This document shows positions 24,301 through 33,877 of a DNA stretch of 64,000 nt, piece after piece. The notes under the pieces were generated by a model, which had not been told where the DNA came from, did not search any database, and was given only the letters and a program-made list of their open reading frames with translations. Location of the stretch: NCBI GenBank assembly GCA_029237695.1, contig CM055267.1, positions 13,667,043 through 13,731,042 on the forward strand, in the 5' to 3' direction. The position numbers and the translations under genes are program-made. The stretch is from Conchocele bisecta (taxonomy: Eukaryota; Mollusca; Bivalvia; Lucinida; Thyasiridae). Within the stretch, counting starts at the first letter, position 1; every line of letters begins with the position of its first letter.

Positions 24301-24938
24301 GCCCGCCCGCCGCCCGCCCGGCTTTCGCCAATCCATTAGCCTGGATTTTTTTTCAAAAAATCTGGCTAAAAAGCGAAAGGCGAGATCGCGAAAACGCGAG
24401 ACGATTCTCATTATTTTAGGAAACGATTTTTATGTTTTATTGTTGTCGATAAATGTGTTTTGAGTATGCACTTGTCACAACGTTATGTCCGCGATGGCAC
24501 AGTGACAAAAGACCACAAGAATAAATATGTACTATATAATGTTTATTATTATAGATATTTAATATAATATGTATATGTGCCAAGTGCTCAATTGTATTAT
24601 ATTTAACAACTATGATAATAGTTTTTGTTTTGGGACAGTTTCGTATAAGAAATACGAGGACAAGTCACTTTTTCAAAATTACTTGCCCTGAAAATTATAT
24701 TTTCCGGGACAAGTCCGGGCAAGTCACTTTTGTCAAGTCACTTGTCCGGGACAAGTGGCTAAAAAATCAATTTGTACAGCCCTGACATCACAGGACCGGA
24801 TCTCTATAAATAGATTTGCAAATAACTGACCACGATCCCTCATTAATTCACACACGTCAGGCCGAACGAAACAACTGTTCACATTAGATGAGTTGGATTA
24901 AACTACAAACAGCACGCTGCATGCAAGCAATGACTACT

Positions 24939-25342
24939 TCAAGGTGTATGATCACGTGGTACTAACAACAACAACAAGTACTGAAACTTCCAGAATCCAT
25001 CCGATTGAAAGTACGTATTCTTATTACGTAACGGATTTTGATGAAATATGGCGCATCAAACGCGTATTGTTAAGCTGCATTTGGTGGTCTCTATATTTTC
25101 GCCCAAACTTCTGTCGTTTTGCAAAGAATCGATGTACGTGTCTCCGATAATCGATTATTTGCAAAAACGACATAAGTCTGTGCCAAACTCCATGGACCAC
25201 CAAATGCATCTCATGAAGACGCGTTTGCTGCGCCATATTTCATCAAAATCCGTTGCATATTAAGTAAAATATCAAATAATACTTACTTTGGAGTGGGCGA
25301 CGTTGTTGTTGTAACCACGTGATCATGCACCTTGTACTTGTA
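24939..25342. repeat. Long-arm palindromic MITE family G, copy 1
   Basis: Inverted arms of about 150 bp: AAGGTGTATGATCACGTGGT at the left and ACCACGTGATCATGCACCTT at the right, with GATTTTGATGAAATATGGCG in the arms and a short asymmetric middle. Copy 2 at 27915-28297 has the same arms. No ORF of its own; the 68-71-codon ORFs on both strands come from the palindrome. Confidence 0.75.
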
Positions 25343-25404
25343 CGGATGTCTCAAAACCAAATGTACAACGCAGAAGGAGCATTGTGGACTATATATCGTA
25401 TGGC

Positions 25405-25642
25405 TTTCGACAGATTATAAAGTATGATCATTGCATATCAAAACATGAATACAGAGAATACATAGTAATGTCCGTTAACATTTTAAGGAAACACGGTTAT
25501 CACCCAGGATATCAGTGTGGAAATTTACGTCCGATATGAAATGTATAATAATGCCAATCAATACGTGGGGTAATGGTGAATGAATGTTTATTTTGCCAGA
25601 AAAGAAAATGTTGTGCCTACTGAGTGGGCATGTACCTTTAAC
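25405..25642 (+). repeat. Interspersed repeat K, copy 2
   Basis: Matches 52060-52315 for about 240 bp (CGACAGATTATAAAGTATGA, AACATTTTAAGGAAACACG, GTTTATTTTGCCAGAAAA, CTACTGAGTGGGCATGTAC). The copy at 52 kb has about 30 extra bases (TCAGATGATGTCTCTGATAT) before the last block. Confidence 0.7.
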
Positions 25643-25863
25643 AGGAAAACGAAATATTATTTATGGAAATGGTACATGTAGTTGTCGTAATACAATATAA
25701 AGTAACTAACTTGTAATACGGATATATAATAATGTAACATATGTACAGATATGTAAATTCCACAGGCCAGTACGCAGGAAGTAATTTATGGGGATGCGTT
25801 ATCGACGGCGCAAAGGGCCAACAATGTTGTTTTTTTGCACATCCACTGACAGACCTCGGCAGA

Positions 25864-26100
25864 TTAACCCTTTCACCCCTAAGTAACTGGAATGGATTTT
25901 GATATGTTAATTTTTCAACCAATCCAATCTCACAAAATGAGTTTCAAACTAGACCAGTCCATTTATGAACATGGGGTGTTTTTGTTCTCAAAATTATGAA
26001 AATTACTTGCAAAAAGTGCAGATCCTGATGAGACTCACCTGGATCTACACGTTTTGCCAATACCATTATACAGGCCTGACCTGTGGTGTTGAAAGGGTTA
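25864..26100. repeat. MITE family B, copy 1
   Basis: Ends TTAACCCTTTCACCCC and GTTGAAAGGGTTAA, an inner CTGGAATGGATTTTGATATG segment, and the AAAAAGTGCAGATCCTGATG word. About 237 bp. This is the family into which the Polinton inserted (see 32332-32437 and 50448-50593). Confidence 0.8.
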
Positions 26101-26149
26101 ATTGGGGTGGGGTGGGGGGGGGGTATCACATATGAATATAGTCACCTAC

Positions 26150-26597
26150 CTTCCTTCGAACTCATTCGGAAACTTCTGACTATATTAGAGTTTTGCGTTG
26201 TATGTCCGGATTTGAGCGATTTATCGTAGAGTTCCAACATATAGTCCTGCGCTTGTACTGGCGCCACATGAACTGTCGGTATTCCACCCGGTGTCAGGTC
26301 GGGTATTGATATCATTCCACTTGTTATTTGTCGACCAATTAGTATCTTCTTTATTTCCAAACTGGAATGTTCATCAACAGTGTCACTCATGAATCGAAAC
26401 ACAGCAGGCTGCTTCGCGTTCCCCGACAATTCATTCGGTAGTTTCATGTCCATCGGAAATGACGTCATCGTCACCGCGTCGTCTACTCGCTGTATCGCCA
26501 TAGGTCTATTAGAGTCCGACACCGGCCGACCGTGCACCAACCCCGCTACAAACAGAGACACGGACTTGAGTATCAGGAAGGTGTCTGTGAGCCACAT
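26150..26597 (-). CDS. BMP-like TGF-beta ligand, exon 1 (signal peptide and prodomain)
   Basis: Opens with Met at 26597 and a hydrophobic signal peptide (LILKSVSLFVAGLV), and ends in a good donor (GAAG then GTAGGT) after 149 codons plus one base. Near its end is the segment DYMLELYDKSL...SNIVRSFRM, the standard start of a TGF-beta family prodomain (residues about 116-145). It joins exon 2 at 18164 exactly in frame, across an intron of about 8 kb; the two exons give 380 codons. The protein would enter the secretory pathway and be cleaved at the RYKR site in exon 2. A TTTATATG word about 100 bases upstream on the minus strand could be a TATA element, but this is weak. Confidence 0.8.
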
Positions 26598-26794
26598 ATC
26601 CAGGAGAAATCACGCGGTATCACAGGGGCCGGGTGTGGCCGAGATAGCGGCATTGTCCTGTCGACCACCGGGCCGGATGTACATCATACGCCATACATAT
26701 AAACCAGTCCGCACCTCACTACAGCGTTCGGTAGAAACTGCGTGTTATACTGTAACATAAGCCGCCAGTTCCTCGACTGATTTACGGGACCATT

Positions 26795-27044
26795 TGTGGC
26801 TGTGACTGGAGTAATGGAGCTTATGGGATTTACACCCAGCGTAGCTCCTGATCAAAAGCGTAGCTCCTGAATAAAAAGCACCTGTAGCCTGATAACGATC
26901 TTAATTTGTTAAACGTATGGTGTGCGATTAATAGACGGAACGACGAACAGTGCAGATCCTGATCAGACTGTGCGGATGCACAGGCTGATCTGGATCTACA
27001 CTGGTCGAAAAACCCATAAGCCCCATTTCTCCAGGCATGCCACA
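26795..27044. repeat. MITE family A, copy 2
   Basis: GTGGCTGTGACTGGAG start and CCCATTTCTCCAGGCATGCC end, with an internal duplication of GCGTAGCTCCTGA. It lies 200 bp upstream of the start codon of the BMP-like gene on the other strand. Confidence 0.8.
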
Positions 27045-27271
27045 TATGAGACGTGCTGTGATATAGACATCCTTATCATTTTCCCTCATTCCGTTGCAAC
27101 ACAATTTCAAATATGTAAAAAAACTATCCCTGATCAGGGAGGCGATCAGCTATTACTGCAAGTCATACATGAATCCCATGTGTCTACGTTATTCACAGAA
27201 ACTGTCACTAAAGTAACTTTTACACGTAATTATCCTCACGCTGCACAGTCTACATAGTGTTTGGCATGATA

Positions 27272-27493
27272 TGTGGCTGTGACTGGATAAATAGGGCGTA
27301 TGGGATTTGTGACCAGTGTAGCTACTGATCAAATACCACACTCCTGTAGCCTGATAACGATCTATATTGCTTCATAGAATAATGCCGGGTGTTTCAATGA
27401 TGGAATGGCAAACAGTGAAGATCCTGATCAGACTGATCTGGATCTACACTGGACACAAAACCCATAAGCCCCATTTCTCCAGTAACAGCCACA
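27272..27493. repeat. MITE family A, copy 3
   Basis: GTGGCTGTGACTGGATAAAT start and CCATTTCTCCAGTAACAGCC end, about 222 bp, with the same GATCCTGATCAGAC core. Confidence 0.8.
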
Positions 27494-27914
27494 TATAAAC
27501 ACCAGCTTCCTCCTTATCAGGCACAATACAGATATTTACGTTTCAAGTATGGCTACATAATACCAGACACATTACTTACAAATTAGATAATAAAACAACA
27601 GATCTGGCATACAATGTTTATGTAAACATGGAATTGAGATTGCACTTTAAGTTTGCCTGATGTGCATGTTGCTCTGTTCTACAATAATGGTTCATCAAAG
27701 GTCTTATGACGATATTGCAGCACATAAGCATCGGTGGTGGAGACAAAATCGCATATACCAGAAGCATTGTTGTGCACCGCGTCGACAAACAAGAAGATTA
27801 GCAATGTGTCCATAACTACAAGCATAACGACCACCAGGCGGTTGTGTGTTACGGAGATACATTTCAAAACTCACACAGAAAGGCATAATGGAGAAATAGA
27901 AAGAGAAATAGTAT

Positions 27915-28297
27915 GCGACATTTACAAGGTGCATGATCACGTGGTTACAACAACAACAATGTCGCCCACACAAAGTAAGTATTATTTGATAGTTTCCTTA
28001 ATATGCAACGGATTTTGATGAAATATGGCGCAGCAAACGTGTCTTCATGAGCTGCATTTGGTGGTCTATGGAGTTTGGCACAGACTTATGTCCGTTTTGC
28101 GAAGAATCGATTTCCGTGTCGGAGACAGAATTTTTGGCGAAAATACAGAGACCACCAAATGCAGCTTAACAATACGCGTTTGATGCGCCATATTTCATCA
28201 AAATCCGTTACGTAATAAGGACACTATAAAATAATACGTACTTTGAATCGGTACTTTTGTTGTTGTTGTAACCATACATGTAACTTATACATGTATC
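27915..28297. repeat. Long-arm palindromic MITE family G, copy 2
   Basis: Arms start GGTGCATGATCACGTGGTTA and end in GTTGTTGTTGTAACCATACA; the inner arm words GATTTTGATGAAATATGGCG and its complement CGCCATATTTCATCAAAATC are both present. The middle differs from copy 1. Confidence 0.75.
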
Positions 28298-29107
28298 TTA
28301 TGTACTCGTATAAGGGCATGCCACATACTTACTCGACGCCAATTATATTCTCTGTAAGAAATGTCGCGATAAACGTATATTAATAAGAATGAAATACCAG
28401 GTTTCTCATTGGACAATACTAGTATAATATATATCGAGATATTATGAGATTTCTTCCTTACCGGGAATGAGAAATTTCCGAAAATGATTTTGGATATCTG
28501 TGATCTAGCTTGTAAACGACTTGGAAAGTTGCCGAACATTTCAGAGCGCACGCGAAATTCGCATTGACATTTTCGGCAATTTTCCGATATAATTAGTGGA
28601 AACCATCGTATTATTTCGGATTCAATATACGGAGATGCGATACGACGGAAAACCCCATACACTGACCTATATTACATAAAACAATCGTATTCATTACAAT
28701 GGTAATTCTACGTCTGTTCCCGTGCCAATGTCAGTAGTATATGTATACGTACAATGAGGTGTTGCTGTTTTGTTTATTATCGAGTTTATATCTGTGAAAC
28801 AACGCCTACCATTCTATCACGTTGCAGATTATCATAAGCTATCCATTATCTGTTATCTGAAAGTATGCTTAAATAATAAATGGCTTTCTTGAACCACGTA
28901 CAATGGTAATACACTGTATTTGTGTGCATGGTGGCCGAGTACGATGCGACAGTTCAGCACATTATGCCTACTTCGTTATTAAGTGTCTTCTATTAGACTT
29001 AATTTCACTCAAGTCAGTGATCGGGGACAGAAACGAACATGTAAAAAATCACACTGTAATGTACATTTCTTCTGGTAGTCGTGTTATCATGGCTATCTTG
29101 TTTGTTG
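28298..29107. other. No gene seen
   Basis: AT-rich sequence. A 125-codon minus ORF at 28285-28662 has no splice context or recognisable motif, and I treat it as chance. Confidence 0.4.
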
Positions 29108-29460
29108 TTGTTTGTGTTTAACGGCCTATCAACAGCTAAGGTAATTTAAGGCCGGGCAACGGGTTCGATCCCGTATTCAACCAGCTGTATTGGGGGGAAA
29201 CTCCCAAAATAAGGACGGAATATTTACATAGAAAACAAATATATTCAGCCCTGAAATTAGAATAACCTGACCTGATGCCAGGTCCATACCACATCAAGGC
29301 CACCTGGCCCATTCCCATAAAAGTAATAGGATTACCAATAATCATATTACTCATATAAGGAGTATAATCAGATTTAACTCTCACATACAAGAAAGCCAAA
29401 GCCGGACATGAGGGGCTAAAACAGGTCTCTGGTCGGGATTCCGGTAAGAATTAATCCCGA
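29108..29460 (+). repeat. SINE-like element, dispersed copy
   Basis: TTTAACGGCCTATCAACAGC start, AAGGCCGGGCAACGGGTTCG with a GGTTCGATCCCG B-box-like word near 29161-29173, then the TCAGCCCTGAAATTAG segment. A copy on the minus strand is at 62960-63122 and tandem relatives are at 2249-3880. The B-box-like word suggests a Pol III (tRNA-derived) head, which is inference. Confidence 0.6.
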
Positions 29461-30302
29461 TCGTTAAATTACCAATCGCATGCTGCCACCTGCCGCCCAC
29501 ATATATATAGCTCTCTTGACTTTGTCTTGTAATTCCGTAATACGTAACACCATAATATTGGTATTTGGCGTGCGTGTGTGTGTGGACTTATATGAATCGT
29601 TTGTAGAAACGTTATATACCATACACATTGAGTGTGCTTGTATATATGTTCCGTTGCTATTTGTGCCGAGAAATACTTCGATCAGTCATCGACTATACTA
29701 TTTAATTGCGGGCTCAGCGAACACTTATTCTCAAGTGGATTTGTCAATGAGTTGTAAACCCAATAATGGTGTAACGCCTTCACATGACGTTGCCGAAAGA
29801 GGTCAGTTTCATGACGCAACGAACGTAAGTCCGCGGTATTTTCAGCGAAAATCACGTCAAAATCAGGTAACATTAAAGTACATGTAATCTCATCAATAGA
29901 ATACGACCCAAGTCTAGGTTTGTGTAGTGTTGATCAGGCTCGGCTGGGAAACGGTAGGAATTACTCGGCGAGGAATTCCTACGCGTGTCCTAGACCTGTC
30001 TGTTAAACTTTTGAAATAAATGAACCAGGTATTCTCTATATATATATATAACCGCCATCTGGCAGGCGCAGACAACCGCTAGATATCGGTGTTGTTTATT
30101 CACTTTGCTTGCTCGTTATCCAATTTGGGGCTAATTCCGGCGATAACCCGGCGCTCATATGGCGCGATAATTTACAGCTGAGGAATCCACATCTCCAACA
30201 GTCGCGATAATGGTCCACCATGGCTGGTACATTGCCACACTATAAGGAACCTAGCCCATACCTAACTCGAATGTTCTCTCTGTATTGCAGGGTGACGTAC
30301 CG
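29461..30302. other. No gene seen; (TA)n tract
   Basis: A GTGTGTGTGTG run near 29573 and a TATATATATATA run near 30037. The 135-codon ORF at 29480-29887 is not supported by any motif. Confidence 0.4.
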
Positions 30303-30547
30303 GGGGCCCGTTTCACTAAACTTCTTAAGACTAAAATGTTCGTAAGTGCAAATTTAGGATCGTCTGGAAATTTCAATTTATGGATTTACATTTATTGAGC
30401 ATAGGCTGCATATGCAGCCTATGCTCAATAAATGTAAATCAAATAATTATTTACAAGAAAACTTTGTTAATGTGAAATTTACAGACTGTCATAAGTTTGC
30501 ATTTACGAACATTTTAGTCGTACAAAGGTTAGTGAAACGGCCCCCAG
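30303..30547. repeat. Hairpin MITE family H, copy 1
   Basis: Inverted ends of about 75 bp (GGGCCCGTTTCACTAAACTT at the left; the complement GTTAGTGAAACGGCCCCC at the right), containing GACTAAAATGTTCGTAA. In the middle lies a long perfect palindrome centred on GGCTGCATATGCAGCC at about 30405-30424 with TTACATTTATTGAGCATA arms. Copy 2 is at 62712-62955. Confidence 0.85.
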
Positions 30548-31742
30548 TACTGTAAGTCGTCCTGCGCTACAGACAAACACATTCGGGTTAGCCCATACCG
30601 TGGTACCATATCACGACGCGTCTCCTCTCACTAACTGCATCTTAAACTTAGAGTTACTTGCGCTGAAATAAAAAAAATATATACATGTAAATGTATTGGT
30701 ATTAATTGATAATAGATGGGTTACACCAACTTTAAATAATCGGACTATAAACAACACCATACTAATCATGCACATAATATATACAACAATGGTATGAAAA
30801 AGGTGTGTTTCATGTTTTCCGATCGACCCTATATTATTGTTTTAATTCAGGTGTTGAGTTATTTTCGTTATAGCATGACGCTGCATATGCTTGGGTCAGA
30901 TCCGTAGTTTGTAAATACGTGAGTTGTGCGAATAACTGATAGTAAATCATATGACGGATGTTATTTCGTTTTTGCAGAAAACATCTAACGCTGTATTGTA
31001 ACCTTCACAGTTTTAAACAGTTATTATATAAAATGTTTACTAGACCATAGTGTCATCGAAAATATACGCCTATGAACTCTTATAATCAGAATTGGCGGCT
31101 GATGAAGTCATGGAAATAGCTGTATAATACGACTCGCATGACTGGTAATGCGGATAACGCGAACGTCCAATTTGAGACACGCCATGTGATTGTGTACCTT
31201 CGGGCATATTTAATTTCATTAAATAAGTTTACAACATTTACAATATTTTATATTTATATTATATTCCGCATGTACTCTAAACATTTTGTAAACTTTAGAC
31301 TTTATTAATTAAAAATATTGTACATTTTGTAAACGTATTTAATGAAATTATGCAGATGTCCGAAGGTATAAAATCACCTGGAGTGTCTCATTTGAGATGT
31401 GAACTTGCACACTTTCAAAGTCTGTTTCATATCAATTGTCGTTACATTGTTTTACTAGTTCTAATATATTACGAGACATTGTATATTCCAGGGTAATGCT
31501 CAACTTAGCATACACCCTATGGTTAAATTATTAAAGCCCATCAGACAGATTTATATCATGTGTAACAGTATTTACGGTTTTATTTAATTACATGATGATG
31601 TATCCAACTTGGCTATCACTTTGCAATATATCGCTGTCATACAACTGCCAGTATGACAGCGATATATTGCAAACTGATAGTCAAGTACCATGTAACTTGT
31701 ATCGGTGTGACTGAGTTTTATATTGTCACAGATGGAGTCATA
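30548..31742. other. No gene seen; one inverted repeat
   Basis: At about 31185-31390, ATTGTGTACCTTCGGGCATA faces the complement TGTCCGAAGGTATAAAATCA, with AATTTCATTAAATAAGTTTA against AAACGTATTTAATGAAATTA: another inverted-repeat element of about 200 bp. A palindrome at 31630-31668 (CGCTGTCATACAACTGCCAG with its complement) is also visible. Confidence 0.45.
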
Positions 31743-31835
31743 TGTGACTGTGACTGGAGAAATTGGTTTATGCCATTTGTGACCAGTGCAGCTCTTGGTC
31801 AAATATCACACCCCTATAGCCTGATAAGGAGTTAT
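31743..31835. repeat. MITE family A, partial copy 4
   Basis: Only the left half is present: TGTGACTGTGACTGGAGAAA through the CTATAGCCTGATAAGG word. Confidence 0.65.
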
Positions 31836-31894
31836 CTTCGGTCAAATTGCCGTTTTATACCAAACCTAATTTGAATAGATATTGTATATCGGCA

Positions 31895-32331
31895 AGTCAA
31901 CATGTTATGATAAGGTACCACGTGATGACGACATGTTGCGAATTTTTATCTAGTTAAGCCGACATAAAATATAGCGCTATGTCGGCATACTGTGATAGCA
32001 GATACAGTTATAGCGACAAGTTGAGATAATATACGGTTTCACAACATGTCACCATCACGTGGTATATTATCCCACCATGTCGACACAACGGTATATGGTA
32101 TCACAACATGTCGGTAAATCGGGTAAACTATCTCAGCATGTCGACTTAACTAAATACATTGTCTAAATATGCCGAAATATTGTTCCGTTTGATATTACAA
32201 CCTGTGGAAATAGCGCGATATACTATCTCAACAAGACGACATTCTGTTATATGTTATCACAACGTGTCGACATCACATTATATATATTATCACAACATAC
32301 ATAAAGTTCTATATTATCTCAAGTTGTCGAC
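31895..32331. repeat. Degenerate array of AACATGTCGACA words
   Basis: Imperfect repeats of about 30-50 bp built from TATCACAACATGTCGACAT and GGTATATTATC words in both orientations. The same words resume at 50600-50740 on the far side of the Polinton, so the array surrounded the MITE copy that the Polinton hit. Confidence 0.6.
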
Positions 32332-32437
32332 TTAACCCTTTCAACCCTAAGGAACTGGAATGGACTGTGATATGCTAATGTTCCGACCAATCCAATGGTC
32401 ACAAAATGATTTTCAGATTCGTCCATTTATGAAAAGG
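32332..32437. repeat. MITE family B, copy 2, left half (split by the Polinton)
   Basis: TTAACCCTTTCAACCCTAAG through GTCCATTTATGAAAAGG, matching the first half of the intact copies at 25864-26100 and 63470-63668. It stops at the first base of the Polinton. The right half resumes at 50448. Confidence 0.85.
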
Positions 32438-32636
32438 AGTAGTAGTAAGGGAGTCAAAATGATACCACCTACCGTGGTATCGTTTATAACCCTCTATAAT
32501 ACCCCCACCACCCCCGAAAATCAAAAAATTGGTTAACGAGGAAAATTGGGTCTCCCGACAGCAAATTTATGAATTTTTGGAGAAAATAATTTTGAGAAGA
32601 GGGAGTCCCAATTATATTGGTAATTGACTTTTGAAA
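32438..32636. repeat. Polinton left terminal inverted repeat
   Basis: 199 bp, nearly identical to the complement of 50246-50447 (202 bp); the length difference is one CAC triplet in the CCCCCACCACCCCC run. A second, inner matching block (32955-32996 against 50163-50207: CAATTGAACAGATACATTTT and complement) shows that the original TIR was longer. Between the two blocks the left end has about 310 bp with a zinc-finger ORF, the right end only about 40 bp. Confidence 0.92.
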
Positions 32637-32646
32637 AAAGTCGAAA

Positions 32647-32940
32647 TCATTCATGCAAGTACAATAGTTTATATTCCTCATTTTTCTTCTCCGATATAGC
32701 TAATTTATTTCGCAGATCAGCAACTAATTCTACCAGCTCTATTCTACCACGTTCACCTTTAGCCACCTGACAGCGTAGTTGCTTATGTCTACAAAGAGTT
32801 TGGGCACTAACGAATTTACAAGGGCATCTAGGGCATTGAAATTGTGGGGGGACACAAGGAAACTTTCTACGTCTCGCTAGATGCCTTCGTAGATAGTCTT
32901 TACACGTAAACGTCTTACAACAAGTCTCACACTCAAAAAA
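32647..32940 (-). pseudogene. C2H2/C2HC zinc-finger protein inside the left TIR
   Basis: On the minus strand an open frame of about 97 codons begins within a run of seven T and ends at 32647. It has two zinc-knuckle patterns: CETC with a His twelve residues later, and CPRC...RHKQLRC (C-x2-C-x12-H-x4-C). These are followed by a charged helix (ELVELVADLRNKL). A Met codon stands immediately upstream at 32942-32944 but in another frame; the T run separates the two, so this is either a one-base decay or a consensus error. The upstream in-frame stop is at 32944-32946. The finger style resembles the finger in the polymerase of the same element. A DNA-end-binding role is only a guess from its position between the outer and inner TIR blocks. 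Confidence 0.6.
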
Positions 32941-33028
32941 ACATTATGTAAATTTTTGACGTCCAATTGAACAGATACATTTTATAGGTTATACAAAAGT
33001 ATATATACAAAAGTATAATACAGAAAAT

Positions 33029-33877
33029 ATGATAACGCCAGAAACTAGAGCAGAAATAGAAAGTTTGAGAAGAGAAGCCGAATCTCTAGGGATTACTTAT
33101 AGTACACGGTTGAGAGTTAGGGGGTTGACAAAGCTGATAAATGCCACAAAGAATGAGGCGTTTATGAAGCGGTTTACCCGCGCCTATAAAAGAGGGGCAT
33201 TTACAAACATCTCACTAGCGGATGAAGTTGGTAACAGAAATTCAAAAAGAAAGTATTGCGGAGTTAAGGGCTAGTGTAATAAAACCTTCAAGCACCAATA
33301 ATTTGTCCCAAATTAGACACACAGGTGGCCCAATACAAAATAAAAGATCTCTCGTTCGCGCGATAGTGGAAAAAGGTGAAGAAATATTGGGGGCTCACGA
33401 TGAAACATTGGAAAAGTTAGAAAATGGAAGACGGGTAGTTACATTATCCTTTCGTAAAAACATTAACATTAACGAGTCTGAACGCATGTCCGAGAAACTC
33501 GCTCCGTATCTAACAACCAATTTTTATTTGAGATATTCATATTCTTACAAGCTAGAACATAATAGGAGGAAATTAAAAATGGAAAACCTGTAACTATAAT
33601 AATGCACAAAAATCTCGGTGGTAGCGAACCACTATCATCAATGAAAACCGTTAAAAAATGGCTGTCAGATAAGGAGCAAACACGAATAATGTCCGATAAA
33701 ATAGACAGACCGAATACAAAGTGGCAGTTTGTAAGATGGGTAGAGGTTTTCGTAAAGCTAATACAGGGTAGTAGGGGAAAAGATTTGGGACTACAATCCA
33801 AAGAAGCGACAGGAGGAGAACTTCCAGAAGAATGGCTGAAGAATAAAAAAAAAATAAAAAAGGTATGTATTCTTTAG
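33029..33877 (+). pseudogene. Probable N-terminal region of the Polinton DNA polymerase
   Basis: Three abutting frames (33029-33274, 33222-33593, 33602-33877) run in the polymerase direction and overlap at their ends, as expected of one protein broken by frameshifts. The first has a charged helix (EIESLRREAESL), the second the segment VVTLSFRKNININESERMSE, the third NLGGSEPLSS and IDRPNTKWQFVRW. The last break lies in an A-rich stretch (33845-33865) just before the LDKYNDDLCLF segment. My recollection is that large invertebrate Polinton polymerases carry such a region ahead of the OTU-like part; if so the gene spans 33029-37007, about 1,330 codons. Otherwise these are one or two separate small genes. 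Confidence 0.55.

Larger units (their letters stand above)
19237..24784. mobile_element. 5.5-kb region bounded by CAGGG inverted ends
   Basis: The left end reads CAGGGCTGTACAAATTGG and the right end is its complement (CAATTTGTACAGCCCTG at 24768-24784). Both subterminal regions repeat GGGACAAGT and GGGCAAGT words. A 5-bp direct repeat ACATC flanks the two ends (19232-19236, 24785-24789). CAGGG termini are known for hAT and some other DNA transposons, but hAT elements make 8-bp duplications and no transposase is visible. The interior is tandem repeats (20.7, 21.9-23.7, 23.7-24.3 kb). It lies in the intron of the BMP-like gene. This could be a large non-autonomous element or two separate copies facing each other. 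Confidence 0.5.

Noticed and set aside
19237..24784. Calling the CAGGG-ended region a hAT transposon
   Set aside because: The flanking repeat is 5 bp instead of 8 and no hAT transposase is visible.
28285..28662. 125-codon minus ORF
   Set aside because: No splice context, no motif, no homologue that I recognise; likely chance.
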